From positions 62,001 through 126,000 of the forward strand of contig JAJDYN010000013.1 in NCBI GenBank assembly GCA_022825135.1: a stretch of 64,000 nt of DNA, written 5' to 3'. Numbering within the stretch: the stretch's first letter is position 1; the number at the start of each line of letters is the position of its first letter. A program made the translations under genes and the position numbers. A model generated the notes under the pieces. The model saw only the letters and a list, made by a program, of their open reading frames with translations, made no database searches and was not told the DNA's origin. Positions 41,884 through 50,829 of this stretch are shown piece by piece. This DNA comes from Gemmatimonadota bacterium (GTDB lineage Bacteria; Gemmatimonadota; Gemmatimonadetes; Longimicrobiales; Gaopeijiaceae).

Positions 41884-42318
41884 TCAGGTCGCGAGACCTT
41901 CCTGGCCTCCGTGACCTCCCTTCTGCACCGGACCAATGTCCTGCCCGAACAGCAGGACGTGGCCCTCGGGATCCACCATCTCGAACTCGCGCAGCCCGTA
42001 GAACCGGTCCACGCATTCGGTCGCAGGCCATCCGGCATCCACGACCGCCGCTCGCAGCGCGTCCGCATCCTCCACATAGAAGTAGTACGCCGACTGCGGA
42101 TAACGTCCTTCGACCCTCGGAGCCCGCGGAATGTACGTCGGGCTCGCCAGCATGATCTGCGCTGGACCGTTGCGCAGGGACGCGAATCCGGTGGCACCGA
42201 CATCGTCCATGCGGTCGATCACCTCGAACCCGAGTACGTCAACGTAGAAGCGCACCGACGCCTGCACATCGGCGCATATCAGCATCGGAACGAGATCCAG
42301 GAAGGGGGACAGGGTCAT
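41884..42318 (-). CDS. VOC-family (glyoxalase/dioxygenase-like) protein
   Basis: A 144-residue protein from the ATG at 42318; a reading from a GTG at 42384 would add 22 residues. LVPMLICADVQASVRFYVDVLGFEVIDRM (first half LVPMLICADVQASVRFY) and the C-terminal FEMVDPEGHVLLFGQ are the two paired beta-alpha-beta modules of the vicinal-oxygen-chelate fold. Some metal ligands of glyoxalase I are not obvious, so it could be a binding or resistance protein instead of an enzyme. Neither start has a clear ribosome-binding site. Confidence 0.8.
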   Translation of the reverse strand: MTLSPFLDLVPMLICADVQASVRFYVDVLGFEVIDRMDDVGATGFASLRNGPAQIMLASPTYIPRAPRVEGRYPQSAYYFYVEDADALRAAVVDAGWPATECVDRFYGLREFEMVDPEGHVLLFGQDIGPVQKGGHGGQEGLAT

Positions 42319-42519
42319 CGGGAAGGGAATCGCCGCGCCGTCGGAGTGGGGCGCGGCGGGTTGGACAGGCTCGTAACGCTTCACCGTGGCGGAAAGACTT
42401 TCTCCCCGGGAGGCGCTCAGCCGCCCGCCGAACGCGTTCTGTAGCTGCGCGGGGCAAACAGCCGCATCCCCCGGACCCGACCCCCGGGCCCGGGAGATGA
42501 GTCGGCTATCGGATTCCGC

Positions 42520-43086
42520 CTACGGCTCCGGCGTAGCGGCGTCGACCATGGCCGCCAACTCCTCGTAGGCGGTCGGGTCCACCTGGGCGAACTGCGGGAT
42601 CACCCCGGCGATGCGGCCGTCCGGGCCGACCACGATTACCGAGCGGCTGTCGGCCATGTTGTTGTCGCGCTTGCCGCCGCCGAACGCCTCGTAGGTGGCG
42701 CCGTCGGTTCCGGCATCGCTGAGGAACAGGAAGGGGAAGTCCTCGTCCTTGAGCCAGGAGCCCAGCTCTTCGGGACTGTCGTTGGAGATCCCGACGACGA
42801 CGACGTTCCGGCCTTCGTTGAACAAGCTTGCGTACTGATCACGGTACGCTGTCATCTGCACCGTTCAGCCACGTGTTCGAACGCGGAAGAAGAAGGCGAG
42901 GACAACGGTTTCTCCCCGGTAGTCGCTGAGGCGAACCGGGTCCTGCAGCACGCCGAAGCGGGTGGCCCCGGGCAACTCGAAGTCGGGAGCCATCGCTCCC
43001 ACCTCGAGGAGCTGGGCATCCGCCTCGGCGGGGGCCCCGAGCCCGAGTACCCCGGCCAGCAGGAATAGGGCGGCGAACCTGCGCAT
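42520..43086 (-). CDS. Peroxiredoxin-like (AhpC/TSA) protein with in-frame TGA, probable selenoprotein
   Basis: Read through one internal TGA (42867-42865), the frame gives a 188-residue exported thioredoxin-fold protein. A signal peptide (RRFAALFLLAGVLGLG, ending near ADAQ) leads into LEVGAMAPDFELPGATRFG and VVLAFFFRVRTRG, then TGA, then TVQMTAYRDQY and VVVVGISNDSPEELGSWL. In homologues the TGA position is the peroxidatic cysteine (TRGCT), so residue 74 would be selenocysteine. Frame, spacing and conservation continue unbroken on both sides, and a SECIS-like hairpin lies 21 bases downstream. GGAGG 7 bases before the ATG at 43086 supports that start. The alternative is a nonsense mutation or sequencing error of TGC. 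Confidence 0.8.
42830..42849 (-). promoter_or_regulatory. Candidate bacterial SECIS hairpin
   Basis: On the minus strand GCGTAC (42849-42844) and GTACGC (42835-42830) form a perfect 6-base-pair stem with the 8-base loop CGTGATCA. The loop has a G in its first two bases and begins 21 bases after the in-frame TGA. This fits the usual bacterial SECIS description (hairpin inside the coding region, loop roughly 16-37 bases after UGA). It was found by eye; no folding program was run. Confidence 0.5.
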
Positions 43087-43100
43087 GTCTGATCCTCCCT

Positions 43101-43135
43101 GGAGTCGGTGAGCGGTTGGAGTCGGTGAGCGGGTT
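43101..43135. repeat. 17-base tandem duplication upstream of the peroxiredoxin gene
   Basis: GGAGTCGGTGAGCGGTT at 43101-43117 is repeated at 43118-43135 with one extra G. It lies just upstream (on the minus strand) of the ribosome-binding site of the peroxiredoxin gene. It is probably replication slippage; effect on expression is unknown. Confidence 0.6.
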
Positions 43136-43238
43136 GGAAGGCGCCGCAAGGTCACGCGCGCGGGCACCGGCCACAGCGGACAAAGTGCGCTGTCGACGCC
43201 CGTCGCGACAGGGGCAGACGGCGGTCAGAAGACGACGT

Positions 43239-44690
43239 TCAGGGCAGTCGCGTCTCGCCCATCAGCCAGCGGTCGATCTCGCGCGCAGCCTCGCGCCCCT
43301 CGCGGATGGCCCACACCACCAGCGACTGTCCGCGCCTGCAGTCGCCGGCGGCGAACACGCCCTCCACGTTCGTGGCGTAGGAACCGAATTCGGCGGCGTA
43401 GTTGGAGTGCTTGTCGTATTCAATGCCCAGCGGCTCCGCAGGCGCGTGCTCGGGGCCCAGAAACCCCATCGAGAGGAGCACGAGGTCCGCGCTCCACTCC
43501 CGCTGGCTCCCCGGGATCTTGCGCAGGCGGCCGCCATGGAAGGTGACGTCGAGCGTGCGTACGCCCGCGACCTTGCCGTCCGGGCCCGCGAAGAAGCTCT
43601 CCGCCGAGATCGCGTAGACCCGCGGATCGTGTCCGAGATGGGCGATCGACTCCTCGTGCCCGTATTCCACGCGGAAGATGAGCGGCCAGGCAGGCCAGGG
43701 ATTGTCGGGGGCGCGTTCAGCGGGCGGCCGCGGCAGGAGTTCGAAGTTGATCAGGCGGCGGCACGACTGGCGCAGGGAGGTCCCGATGCAGTCGGTGCCG
43801 GTATCGCCGCCGCCGATGACGACGACATCGAGGCCGGTCGCGGGGATTCTGGGCGGATGATCGCCCAGCCCCGCCTGGATGCTGTCGGTGAGGTACTCCA
43901 TGGCGAAGTGGATGCCGGGCAATTCGCGTCCGCCCACCGGCAGGTCTCGCGCGCGGGTGGCGCCCGTGGCCAGGAGCAGGGCGTCGAAGCGCCTCCTCAG
44001 CTGACGCACATCCAGCGACCCGCCGCCGCCGTCAGCGACCGTCGCGTTGGTCACGAACTCGACGCCCTCCTCGCGCAGGAGCGAAACGCGGCGCTCCACG
44101 ATGCCCTTGTCGAGCTTCATGTTGGGGATTCCGTACATGAGCAGGCCGCCGATGCGGTCGTCGCGTTCGTAGACGGTGACCCGGTGCCCCGCGGAGTTGA
44201 GCTGTGCGGCCGCCGCCAGCCCCGCCGGGCCCGAACCCACCACTGCCACGCTCTTGCCGGTGCGCGCGGACGGCGGGTGAGCCCGCACCCACGCCTCGTC
44301 GAAGCCCCGGTCCGCGATCGCCATCTCGATGTTCTTGATGGTGACTGGGGGATCGGCGATGCCGAGGACGCAGGAGCCTTCGCAGGGAGCGGGACACACC
44401 CGGCCGGTGATCTCCGGGAAGTTGTTGGTCCTGTGCAGGCGATCGAGCGCCTCGCGCCAGCGCCCCCGGTAGACGAGGTCGTTCCACTCCGGGATCAGAT
44501 TGTAGACCGGGCAGCCGTCGTCCGACTGGCAGAACGGAACGCCGCAGTCCATGCAGCGCGCGCCCTGGGTCTTGAGCCGATCCTCGGCGTGCGGGGTGTA
44601 GATCTCGTCGAAATCGCGGATGCGGGTGGCCGGGTCGCGGTAGGGGGCTGCCTCGCGCGCGAACTCCTTGAAGCCCGTGACCTTGCCCAT
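43239..44690 (-). CDS. gltD: Glutamate synthase small subunit
   Basis: A 483-residue FAD/NADPH protein that feeds electrons to the large subunit for glutamine-plus-2-oxoglutarate conversion to glutamate. The N-terminus has the cysteine-rich iron-sulfur motifs RCMDCGVPFCQ and GRVCPAPCEGSC. The FAD motif is VVGSGPAGLAAA, and the NADPH-binding motif is VIGGGDTGTDC. ATG 44690 gives a full-length protein starting MGKVTGFKEF. It begins 11 bases after the gltB stop. Confidence 0.96.
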   Translation of the reverse strand: MGKVTGFKEFAREAAPYRDPATRIRDFDEIYTPHAEDRLKTQGARCMDCGVPFCQSDDGCPVYNLIPEWNDLVYRGRWREALDRLHRTNNFPEITGRVCPAPCEGSCVLGIADPPVTIKNIEMAIADRGFDEAWVRAHPPSARTGKSVAVVGSGPAGLAAAAQLNSAGHRVTVYERDDRIGGLLMYGIPNMKLDKGIVERRVSLLREEGVEFVTNATVADGGGGSLDVRQLRRRFDALLLATGATRARDLPVGGRELPGIHFAMEYLTDSIQAGLGDHPPRIPATGLDVVVIGGGDTGTDCIGTSLRQSCRRLINFELLPRPPAERAPDNPWPAWPLIFRVEYGHEESIAHLGHDPRVYAISAESFFAGPDGKVAGVRTLDVTFHGGRLRKIPGSQREWSADLVLLSMGFLGPEHAPAEPLGIEYDKHSNYAAEFGSYATNVEGVFAAGDCRRGQSLVVWAIREGREAAREIDRWLMGETRLP

Positions 44691-44701
44691 GCGGCTCGCC
44701 G

Positions 44702-47700
44702 TCAGGTTCCCGCCGCGACGGGCAGCGCTTTGGAACGGCCCGCGGCGGCGCGCTCCTCGAGCGCCCGCTTGTAGTCGATCGGCACCACCTTCACGAACTC
44801 CGGATGGCGGGCGTCCCAGTCCGCGAGGATGTCGGCCGCAACGGTGGAGCCCGTGTACTCGCGGTGCCGTGCGGTGAGACGCCGAATCTCCTCGCGCTCT
44901 TCCGCGTCGACAAGGCGCTCCAGCACCACCAGGTCCATGTTGCAGCAGCCCTCGAAGGTCCCGCGAGGATCCCACACATAGGCGATCCCCCCCGACATTC
45001 CGGCCCCGAAGTTGATCCCGGTCTCGCCCAGTACGACCACGCGTCCGCCCGTCATGTACTCGCAGCCGTGGTCGCCGATGCCCTCCACCACGGCGGTAGC
45101 GCCGCTGTTGCGGACGCAGAAGCGCTCGGCCGCGATGCCCCGGAAGAAGCCCTCGCCGCTGATGGCGCCGTAGAACGCCACGTTGCCGATCAGGATGTTC
45201 TCTTCGGCCTTGAAGGGGGACGCCTTCGGCGGATACAGGATGATCCTGCCGCCGGAGAGCCCCTTGCCGACGTAGTCGTTGGCGTCGCCCTCCACCTCGA
45301 GCGTAACCCCGCGCGCCAGCCAGGCGCCGAAGCTCTGCCCCGCGCTCCCGCGGAAGCGGAAGTGGATGGAGTCGTCGGGAAGCATGCCCGGTCCCACGCG
45401 GCGGATGATGTGGTTGGACAGCATGCCCCCCACCACGCGGTTTGCGTTGGAGATGGCCATGTCGTGGCGCACCGGCCGGCCTTCCTCGATCGCGGGCCCG
45501 GCCAGGCGGATCAGGGTGTGATCGAGGGCGCCCTCCAGCCCGTGATCCTGTTCATGCCGGCAATACACCCCCAGACAGTCTTCCGGCTCGAGCGCCGGCA
45601 TCAGGAGCGCGTCGACGTTCACGCTCCTCGCCTTCCAGTGCCCGGGTCGGGGTGCGGCTTCGAGGGCGTCCACGCGCCCGATCATCTCGTTCACGGTGCG
45701 GAAGCCGAGGCGCGCCATGATCTCACGCAGCTCGTGCGCGACCATGAACAGGTAGTTGATGATGTATTCCGGCTTCCCGGAGAACTTCTTGCGCAGCTCC
45801 GGATCCTGGGTCGCCACGCCAACCGGACAGGTGTTCAGGTGGCACTTGCGCATCATGACGCAGCCCAGCGTGATCAGCGGGGCGGTGGAGAAGCCGAACT
45901 CCTCGGCGCCCAGCAGCGCGGCGATGGCCACGTCGCGGCCCGTCTTGAGCTGCCCGTCGGTCTGCACGATGACCCGCGAGCGCAGGTTGTTCATCACCAG
46001 GGTCTGGTGAACCTCCGCGATTCCCAGCTCCCACGGCAGGCCCGCGTGCTTGATGGAGGTCAGGGGCGAGGCGCCCGTGCCCCCGCTGTCGCCCGAGATG
46101 ACCAGGTGGTCGGCGCGCGCCTTGACCACTCCGGCGGCCACAGTGCCGACGCCGATCTCGGCGCACAGCTTCACGCTGATGCGCGCCTGCGGGTTGGCGT
46201 TCTTGAGGTCGTGGATGAGCTGGGCGATGTCCTCGATGGAGTAGATGTCGTGGTGCGGAGGCGGGCTGATCAGTCCCACGCCGGGCGTGGAATGCCGGAT
46301 CGACGCGATGTAGTCGTCGACCTTGCGGCCCGGAAGCTCGCCGCCCTCCCCGGGCTTGGCTCCCTGCACGATCTTGATCTGCAGCTCCTCGGCCGCGGTC
46401 AGATACTCGATCGTCACGCCGAAGCGCCCGCTCGCCACCTGCTTGATCGCGGAGCGCCGCAGCCCTCCGTCCGCATCCGGGACGTTGCGCGCCGGATCCT
46501 CGCCGCCCTCGCCGGAATTGGACTTGGCGCCGATGCGGTTCATGGCCAGGGCGAGCGACTCGTGGGCTTCCTTCGAGATGGAGCCGAAGCTCATCGCGCC
46601 CGTGGCGAAGCGCTTCACGATCTCGGCCTCGGGCTCGACTTCGTCCAGATCCACCGGCGGACCGGTGGGATGGAACCTGAGCAGGCCGCGCAGCGTCGCC
46701 TTGCGCGTGTTCTCTTCGTTGGCGTGGCGGGCGAAGCGCCAGTAGGCTTCCGGCGAGTTGGTGCGCGCGGCGACCCGGAGGCCGCGCACCGAAACGGGGT
46801 CCCACATGTGGCGCGCCCCACCCTTGCGCCAGTGGAAGTCGCCGGGATTGGGCAGGGCTCGTCCGTTGCTCTGCGCCGCGCTCGCGAAGCCCAGCTCGTG
46901 GCGACGCTCGATCTCCTCCGCCAGCACCTCGAACCCGATCCCGCCCACGCGGCTCTCGGTGTCGGTGAAACAGCGGTTCACCACCTCGGCTCCGAGTCCC
47001 ACCGCCTCGAAGATCTGCGCCCCCTTGTAGGATTGCAGCGTCGAGATGCCCATCTTGGCCATCACCTTGAGGATGCCCTTGCCGACCCCCTTGCGGTATG
47101 CGGCGACCACGTCGTCATCGGAAGCGATGTGGTCGAAGTCGTCCATCCGCCCGGTGTGCCGGACGTGCCAGAGGCATTCGTAGGTGAGATAGGGGTTGAT
47201 GGCGTCGGCACCGTAGCCGAGCAGAAGACAGTGATGGTGCACTTCGCGCGCCTCGCCGGTCTCGACGACAAGGGCGATGCGGGTGCGCTGATGCGTGCGT
47301 ACCAGGTGATGGTGCACACAGCCCACGGCGAGCAGGGAGCTGATGGCGAGGCGGTCGGGGCCGATGGCGCGGTCCGAGAGCACGAGCACCCGGTAGCCCT
47401 CCTCGACGGCCCGGTCGGCCTCCTTCTCGAGGCGGGTGAGAGCGGCGAGCAGACCACGCTTCCCGGAGCCGCGCGCGAAGGTGGTGTCGAGCGTCCGGCT
47501 CCGCCATCCGCGCTCCTCGAGTTGCGAGAGTGCTGCGAACTGCCGGTTCGAGAGGATCGGATGAGGAAGGCGCAGCCGGTGCGCGTGCTCCTCGGTGACC
47601 TCGAGCAGGTTGCCCTCGGGCCCGATGTAGCACTCGAGCGACATGACCACTTCCTCGCGGATCGAATCGATGGCGGGATTGGTCACCTGCGCGAACCGCT

Positions 47701-49282
47701 GCTTGAAGTAGTCGTAGAGCATGCGCGGCCGGTCCGCGAGCGCCGCCAGCTCCGCGTCGTTGCCCATGGAGCCGAGCGGGTCGCGCCGGTCGCGCACCAG
47801 GCTGAGGAGCATGAACTGCACGGTCTCGGCGGTATAGCCGAAGGCCCGCATGCGCCGGAGAACGGTCGCTTCGTCGTAGCCGTGCGCATCGGCGGCCTCG
47901 CCCAGTTCGATGCGCTGCCGTTCCAGCCACTCCCCATAGGGCCGCTGTCTGGCCCACTCCGACTTGAGCTCGTGGTCCGGCACCAGGCGCCCCGCATCGA
48001 AGTCGATCAGGAAAAGCCGTCCCGGGTGCAGCCGTCCCTTCTTCACCACGCGCTCGGGCGCGACCGGCAGCACGCCCACCTCGGAAGCCATCACGCAGCG
48101 GTCGTCGTCGGTCACGTAGTAGCGGCTCGGGCGCAGCCCGTTGCGGTCGAGCACGGCGCCGATGCAGTGGCCGTCGGTGAAGAGGATGAGAGCCGGGCCG
48201 TCCCACGGCTCCATCAGGCACGACTGGAACTCGTAGAAGGCGCGCTTGTCGGCCGGCATGCCCGGCCGCTGCTGCCACGCCTCCGGGATCATGGTCATGA
48301 CCGACTCCGGCAGGCTGCGTCCGGTCATGAGCAGGAACTCGAGCACGTTGTCGAAGTTGCCCGAGTCCGAGCAGTTGGGCTCGATGATCGGGAACAGCTT
48401 CTCCAGTTCGTCCCCGAACAGTTCCGAGTGCAGGACGCCTTCGCGCGCGTTCATCCAGTTGCAGTTGCCCAGCAGCGTATTGATCTCGCCGTTGTGGCAC
48501 ATGGCGCGGTTGGGCTGGGCACGGTCCCATGAGGGGAACGTGTTCGTGGAGAAGCGCGAGTGCACCATCGCCATGTGCGACTCGTAGTCGCCGGCCCGGA
48601 GGTCGTCGAAGAACTCGAAGAGCTGATGGGGCGTCAGCATCCCCTTGTAGATGACGGTGTTGGACGAGAGCGAGCAGAAGTAGGGAAGCTCCCGCCCCGA
48701 AAGCCGCGGATCGCCCCGCAGGCAGTGGCTGGCGTACTTGCGGATGATGTAGAGCTGGCGCTCGAAGGCGGCGTCGGCAAACCCGTCGCCGGCCGCCACG
48801 AAGAGCTGCTCGAGGTGCGGCATCGACCCGAGCGCGGTCGTGGTCAGCCCGGCGCGCTCCGCGCTGTGCGGGAGCCTGCGCCAGCCGAGAAGGCGCTGCC
48901 CCTGTTCGGCGATGATGGCCTCGGTGCTTGCCTTGCAGATCTGCCGCTCGCGGCGGTCGCGCGGGAGGAAGGCGACGCCGACCCCGTACTGGCCGGGAGG
49001 GGGAAGGGCGACGCCCAACTGGTCCCGGGCGACGCGGTCGAGCAGCAGGTGCGGCAGCCCGGTCAGGATGCCCGCGCCGTCCCCCGTCCCGGGTTCGCAG
49101 CCGATGCCGCCGCGATGCCCCATGCGGCAGTTGATGCGGTTGGCGTCGTCGAGGATGGACCGGCTCGCGCGTCCCTTGATGTCGCACACGAAGCCGACGC
49201 CGCAGCTGTCGTGCTCGTAGCGGGGACTGTACAGCCCCCGGGCCGCCGGCAGGCCGGAGCCTGATGCAGACCCTGCGTTCAT
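44702..49282 (-). CDS. gltB: Glutamate synthase large subunit
   Basis: A 1526-residue enzyme. The amidotransferase nucleophile is the Cys of HDSCGVGFVCDIKG, preceded by a short propeptide of about 26 residues that is normally removed. The FMN-binding synthase barrel contains SGDSGGTGASPLTSIKHAG and the iron-sulfur segment CVMMRKCHLNTCPVGVATQ. The C-terminal GXGXG beta-helix domain includes GGRIILYPPKASPF and GEGFFRGIAAERFCVRNSGA. The start at 49282 is chosen so that the nucleophile lies a normal distance from Met; a longer reading begins at 49336. gltB-gltD is the standard ammonium-assimilation operon. Confidence 0.97.
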   Translation of the reverse strand: MNAGSASGSGLPAARGLYSPRYEHDSCGVGFVCDIKGRASRSILDDANRINCRMGHRGGIGCEPGTGDGAGILTGLPHLLLDRVARDQLGVALPPPGQYGVGVAFLPRDRRERQICKASTEAIIAEQGQRLLGWRRLPHSAERAGLTTTALGSMPHLEQLFVAAGDGFADAAFERQLYIIRKYASHCLRGDPRLSGRELPYFCSLSSNTVIYKGMLTPHQLFEFFDDLRAGDYESHMAMVHSRFSTNTFPSWDRAQPNRAMCHNGEINTLLGNCNWMNAREGVLHSELFGDELEKLFPIIEPNCSDSGNFDNVLEFLLMTGRSLPESVMTMIPEAWQQRPGMPADKRAFYEFQSCLMEPWDGPALILFTDGHCIGAVLDRNGLRPSRYYVTDDDRCVMASEVGVLPVAPERVVKKGRLHPGRLFLIDFDAGRLVPDHELKSEWARQRPYGEWLERQRIELGEAADAHGYDEATVLRRMRAFGYTAETVQFMLLSLVRDRRDPLGSMGNDAELAALADRPRMLYDYFKQRFAQVTNPAIDSIREEVVMSLECYIGPEGNLLEVTEEHAHRLRLPHPILSNRQFAALSQLEERGWRSRTLDTTFARGSGKRGLLAALTRLEKEADRAVEEGYRVLVLSDRAIGPDRLAISSLLAVGCVHHHLVRTHQRTRIALVVETGEAREVHHHCLLLGYGADAINPYLTYECLWHVRHTGRMDDFDHIASDDDVVAAYRKGVGKGILKVMAKMGISTLQSYKGAQIFEAVGLGAEVVNRCFTDTESRVGGIGFEVLAEEIERRHELGFASAAQSNGRALPNPGDFHWRKGGARHMWDPVSVRGLRVAARTNSPEAYWRFARHANEENTRKATLRGLLRFHPTGPPVDLDEVEPEAEIVKRFATGAMSFGSISKEAHESLALAMNRIGAKSNSGEGGEDPARNVPDADGGLRRSAIKQVASGRFGVTIEYLTAAEELQIKIVQGAKPGEGGELPGRKVDDYIASIRHSTPGVGLISPPPHHDIYSIEDIAQLIHDLKNANPQARISVKLCAEIGVGTVAAGVVKARADHLVISGDSGGTGASPLTSIKHAGLPWELGIAEVHQTLVMNNLRSRVIVQTDGQLKTGRDVAIAALLGAEEFGFSTAPLITLGCVMMRKCHLNTCPVGVATQDPELRKKFSGKPEYIINYLFMVAHELREIMARLGFRTVNEMIGRVDALEAAPRPGHWKARSVNVDALLMPALEPEDCLGVYCRHEQDHGLEGALDHTLIRLAGPAIEEGRPVRHDMAISNANRVVGGMLSNHIIRRVGPGMLPDDSIHFRFRGSAGQSFGAWLARGVTLEVEGDANDYVGKGLSGGRIILYPPKASPFKAEENILIGNVAFYGAISGEGFFRGIAAERFCVRNSGATAVVEGIGDHGCEYMTGGRVVVLGETGINFGAGMSGGIAYVWDPRGTFEGCCNMDLVVLERLVDAEEREEIRRLTARHREYTGSTVAADILADWDARHPEFVKVVPIDYKRALEERAAAGRSKALPVAAGT

Positions 49283-49425
49283 CGTGCGTCGCACGGCCCC
49301 CTCCCCGGGACGTGTACCTGCAGAATATCCCGCCATTCCTGCGCGCAGGTTCGACTGTCACGGGGAATGGGCGGGATGGACCTGGTAAACTGGGGACGAT
49401 GCGCCGGAGTCGGCAACCGCGCCCG

Positions 49426-50436
49426 TCAGTGTGGCAGGTTCAGGTTGTAGCGCATGATGCGGCCGTGCGGGCCCTGCCGGTCACGCTCGACCTCGAACAC
49501 CTCTCCCCTGACTGTCCCCGGCACCGTCGCCTCGAGCCGCGCCACATCGGAGGAGGAGAGACGCACACGGCTCCCGTTCACCATCAGGCCTCTCCGGCTC
49601 ATCCCGACGATCGCGGCCCCGACGCCCTGCTGGTTGAGCACGTAGGCTACCGCCGCGTCCGCCATGGTGGCCCCGTGCCGCGCGGCCAGCTCCGCGAGCG
49701 CCCGGCGCGCCCGGCCCAGCACCTCCCGGCCGCCCACCTCCTCGACGATCAGGCGGTACTTGGTCAGCGACCGGGATTCCAGCGGCGTGCCGCCGGCGTT
49801 CGACAGGAGCCCGCCCGCCAGCGCCCCGTAGGCGAGCACGGTGACGCCCCGCTCCCGGCAGAACTCCGTCAGGCCCTTCAGGGGACGACGGTCGAGCAGC
49901 GATAGCTGGACCTGGCTGGACACCACCGGGATGCCCGCGTCCAGGAGGGTGCCGAGCGCGGCCCGGTCGAAGTTGGTGACGCCCAGGTGGCGGATGATCC
50001 CCTCCTGCTGGAGTTCCGCGAGCCACTCGGCGGCGCGCACCCACTTCGGTTGCGAGAGGTCCCACCACGCGAACTGCACCAGCTCGAGTGCGTCGACCCC
50101 GAGTCGGTCTCGCGACCGCAGGACGACCCGGCGGACGTACTCGCGGTCGATGGTGGACAGGGCGTCTAGATCGGGCACGAACTTGGTATGGACGGCGACG
50201 TCGTCGGCGATGTCCGGCCGTCCGGCCAGCCAGTCCCCGATGATGCGCTCCACGCCGGTATAGATGTCGGCGCAGTCCAGGACGAGGGGGCTTTCAGCCG
50301 CGGCCGCGGCGTCCAGGGCCGCGAACGCGCGCTCCCTGCTCCAACCGTCGCTGTGCCCCTCGGAGAGCTGCCAGCACCCCCGGATCACCCCTGACGGAGG
50401 CAGCCGAAGTGGTGGACGGTCAGTCCAGCGGAACAC
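49426..50436 (-). CDS. Aldo/keto reductase
   Basis: A 336-residue NADPH-dependent TIM-barrel oxidoreductase. The catalytic-region Asp and Tyr are in LVLDCADIYTGVERIIGDWL, with the catalytic Lys in VAVHTKFVPD and His replaced by residues of LVQFAWWD. IIRHLGVTNFD and VLAYGALAGGLL are typical family landmarks. It starts with GTG at 50436, overlapping the end of the TIGR04076 gene by 17 bases. The substrate is unknown. Confidence 0.88.
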   Translation of the reverse strand: MFRWTDRPPLRLPPSGVIRGCWQLSEGHSDGWSRERAFAALDAAAAAESPLVLDCADIYTGVERIIGDWLAGRPDIADDVAVHTKFVPDLDALSTIDREYVRRVVLRSRDRLGVDALELVQFAWWDLSQPKWVRAAEWLAELQQEGIIRHLGVTNFDRAALGTLLDAGIPVVSSQVQLSLLDRRPLKGLTEFCRERGVTVLAYGALAGGLLSNAGGTPLESRSLTKYRLIVEEVGGREVLGRARRALAELAARHGATMADAAVAYVLNQQGVGAAIVGMSRRGLMVNGSRVRLSSSDVARLEATVPGTVRGEVFEVERDRQGPHGRIMRYNLNLPH

Positions 50437-50755
50437 GCGTGACCTCGCTGTGGCGAAAGGACGACCTGCCGGTCCGCGTGATGCGGAAGCGGGCGCCGCA
50501 GTGCGGGTCGGGGCAGGCGATCTCCGTGTCCGTGGTCATCCAGTCGTGGGGATGCGTGTCGCGCTGCTTTGCGGGAAGGAGGGGAAGGAGAGCGGCCAGG
50601 GGATAGAGCGGAAAGGTCTGGCCGGCGGGAAAGGACAGGTTCTCCCCGCTGAGCTCGAAGTAGTCGCCCGCCTTGTGGCTGCACACCATGTCCCGCTCGC
50701 CGGCGACCACCTCGACCCGCAGGTCGTAGAGTTCGAAGACGTCATCGACGCTCAT
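50420..50755 (-). CDS. TIGR04076-family small cysteine protein
   Basis: A 111-residue protein starting at ATG 50755, with GAGG 9 bases upstream. DMVCSHKAGDYFELSGENL followed by FPLYPLAALLPLLPAKQR is typical of the TIGR04076 family, and IACPDPHCGARFRI adds a second Cys pair. The function of the family is unknown; the cysteines suggest metal or iron-sulfur binding. It overlaps the aldo/keto reductase gene by 17 bases, so they are probably one operon. Confidence 0.83.
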   Translation of the reverse strand: MSVDDVFELYDLRVEVVAGERDMVCSHKAGDYFELSGENLSFPAGQTFPLYPLAALLPLLPAKQRDTHPHDWMTTDTEIACPDPHCGARFRITRTGRSSFRHSEVTRVPLD

Positions 50756-50829
50756 GCGTGCATCCTCATTTCGCCAGGGAACGGGTGACGGAAGCTGGCC
50801 CGGCCGGGGCCGATCCTCGATCATAGGGC

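Noticed and set aside
42840..42864. The ACGGT...ACCGT hairpin directly after the TGA as SECIS element
   Set aside because: Its loop lies only about 7 bases after the TGA, too close for a bacterial SECIS; the next hairpin fits better.
42865..43167. Two separate short genes, 42865-43167 and 42520-42861, instead of one peroxiredoxin gene
   Set aside because: They are in the same frame, separated by a single TGA, and together give one uninterrupted AhpC/TSA domain with the TGA at the catalytic Cys.
44804..48532. A 1242-residue reading frame on the plus strand
   Set aside because: It is exactly antisense to gltB, has no domain resemblance and reflects GC-rich codon usage.
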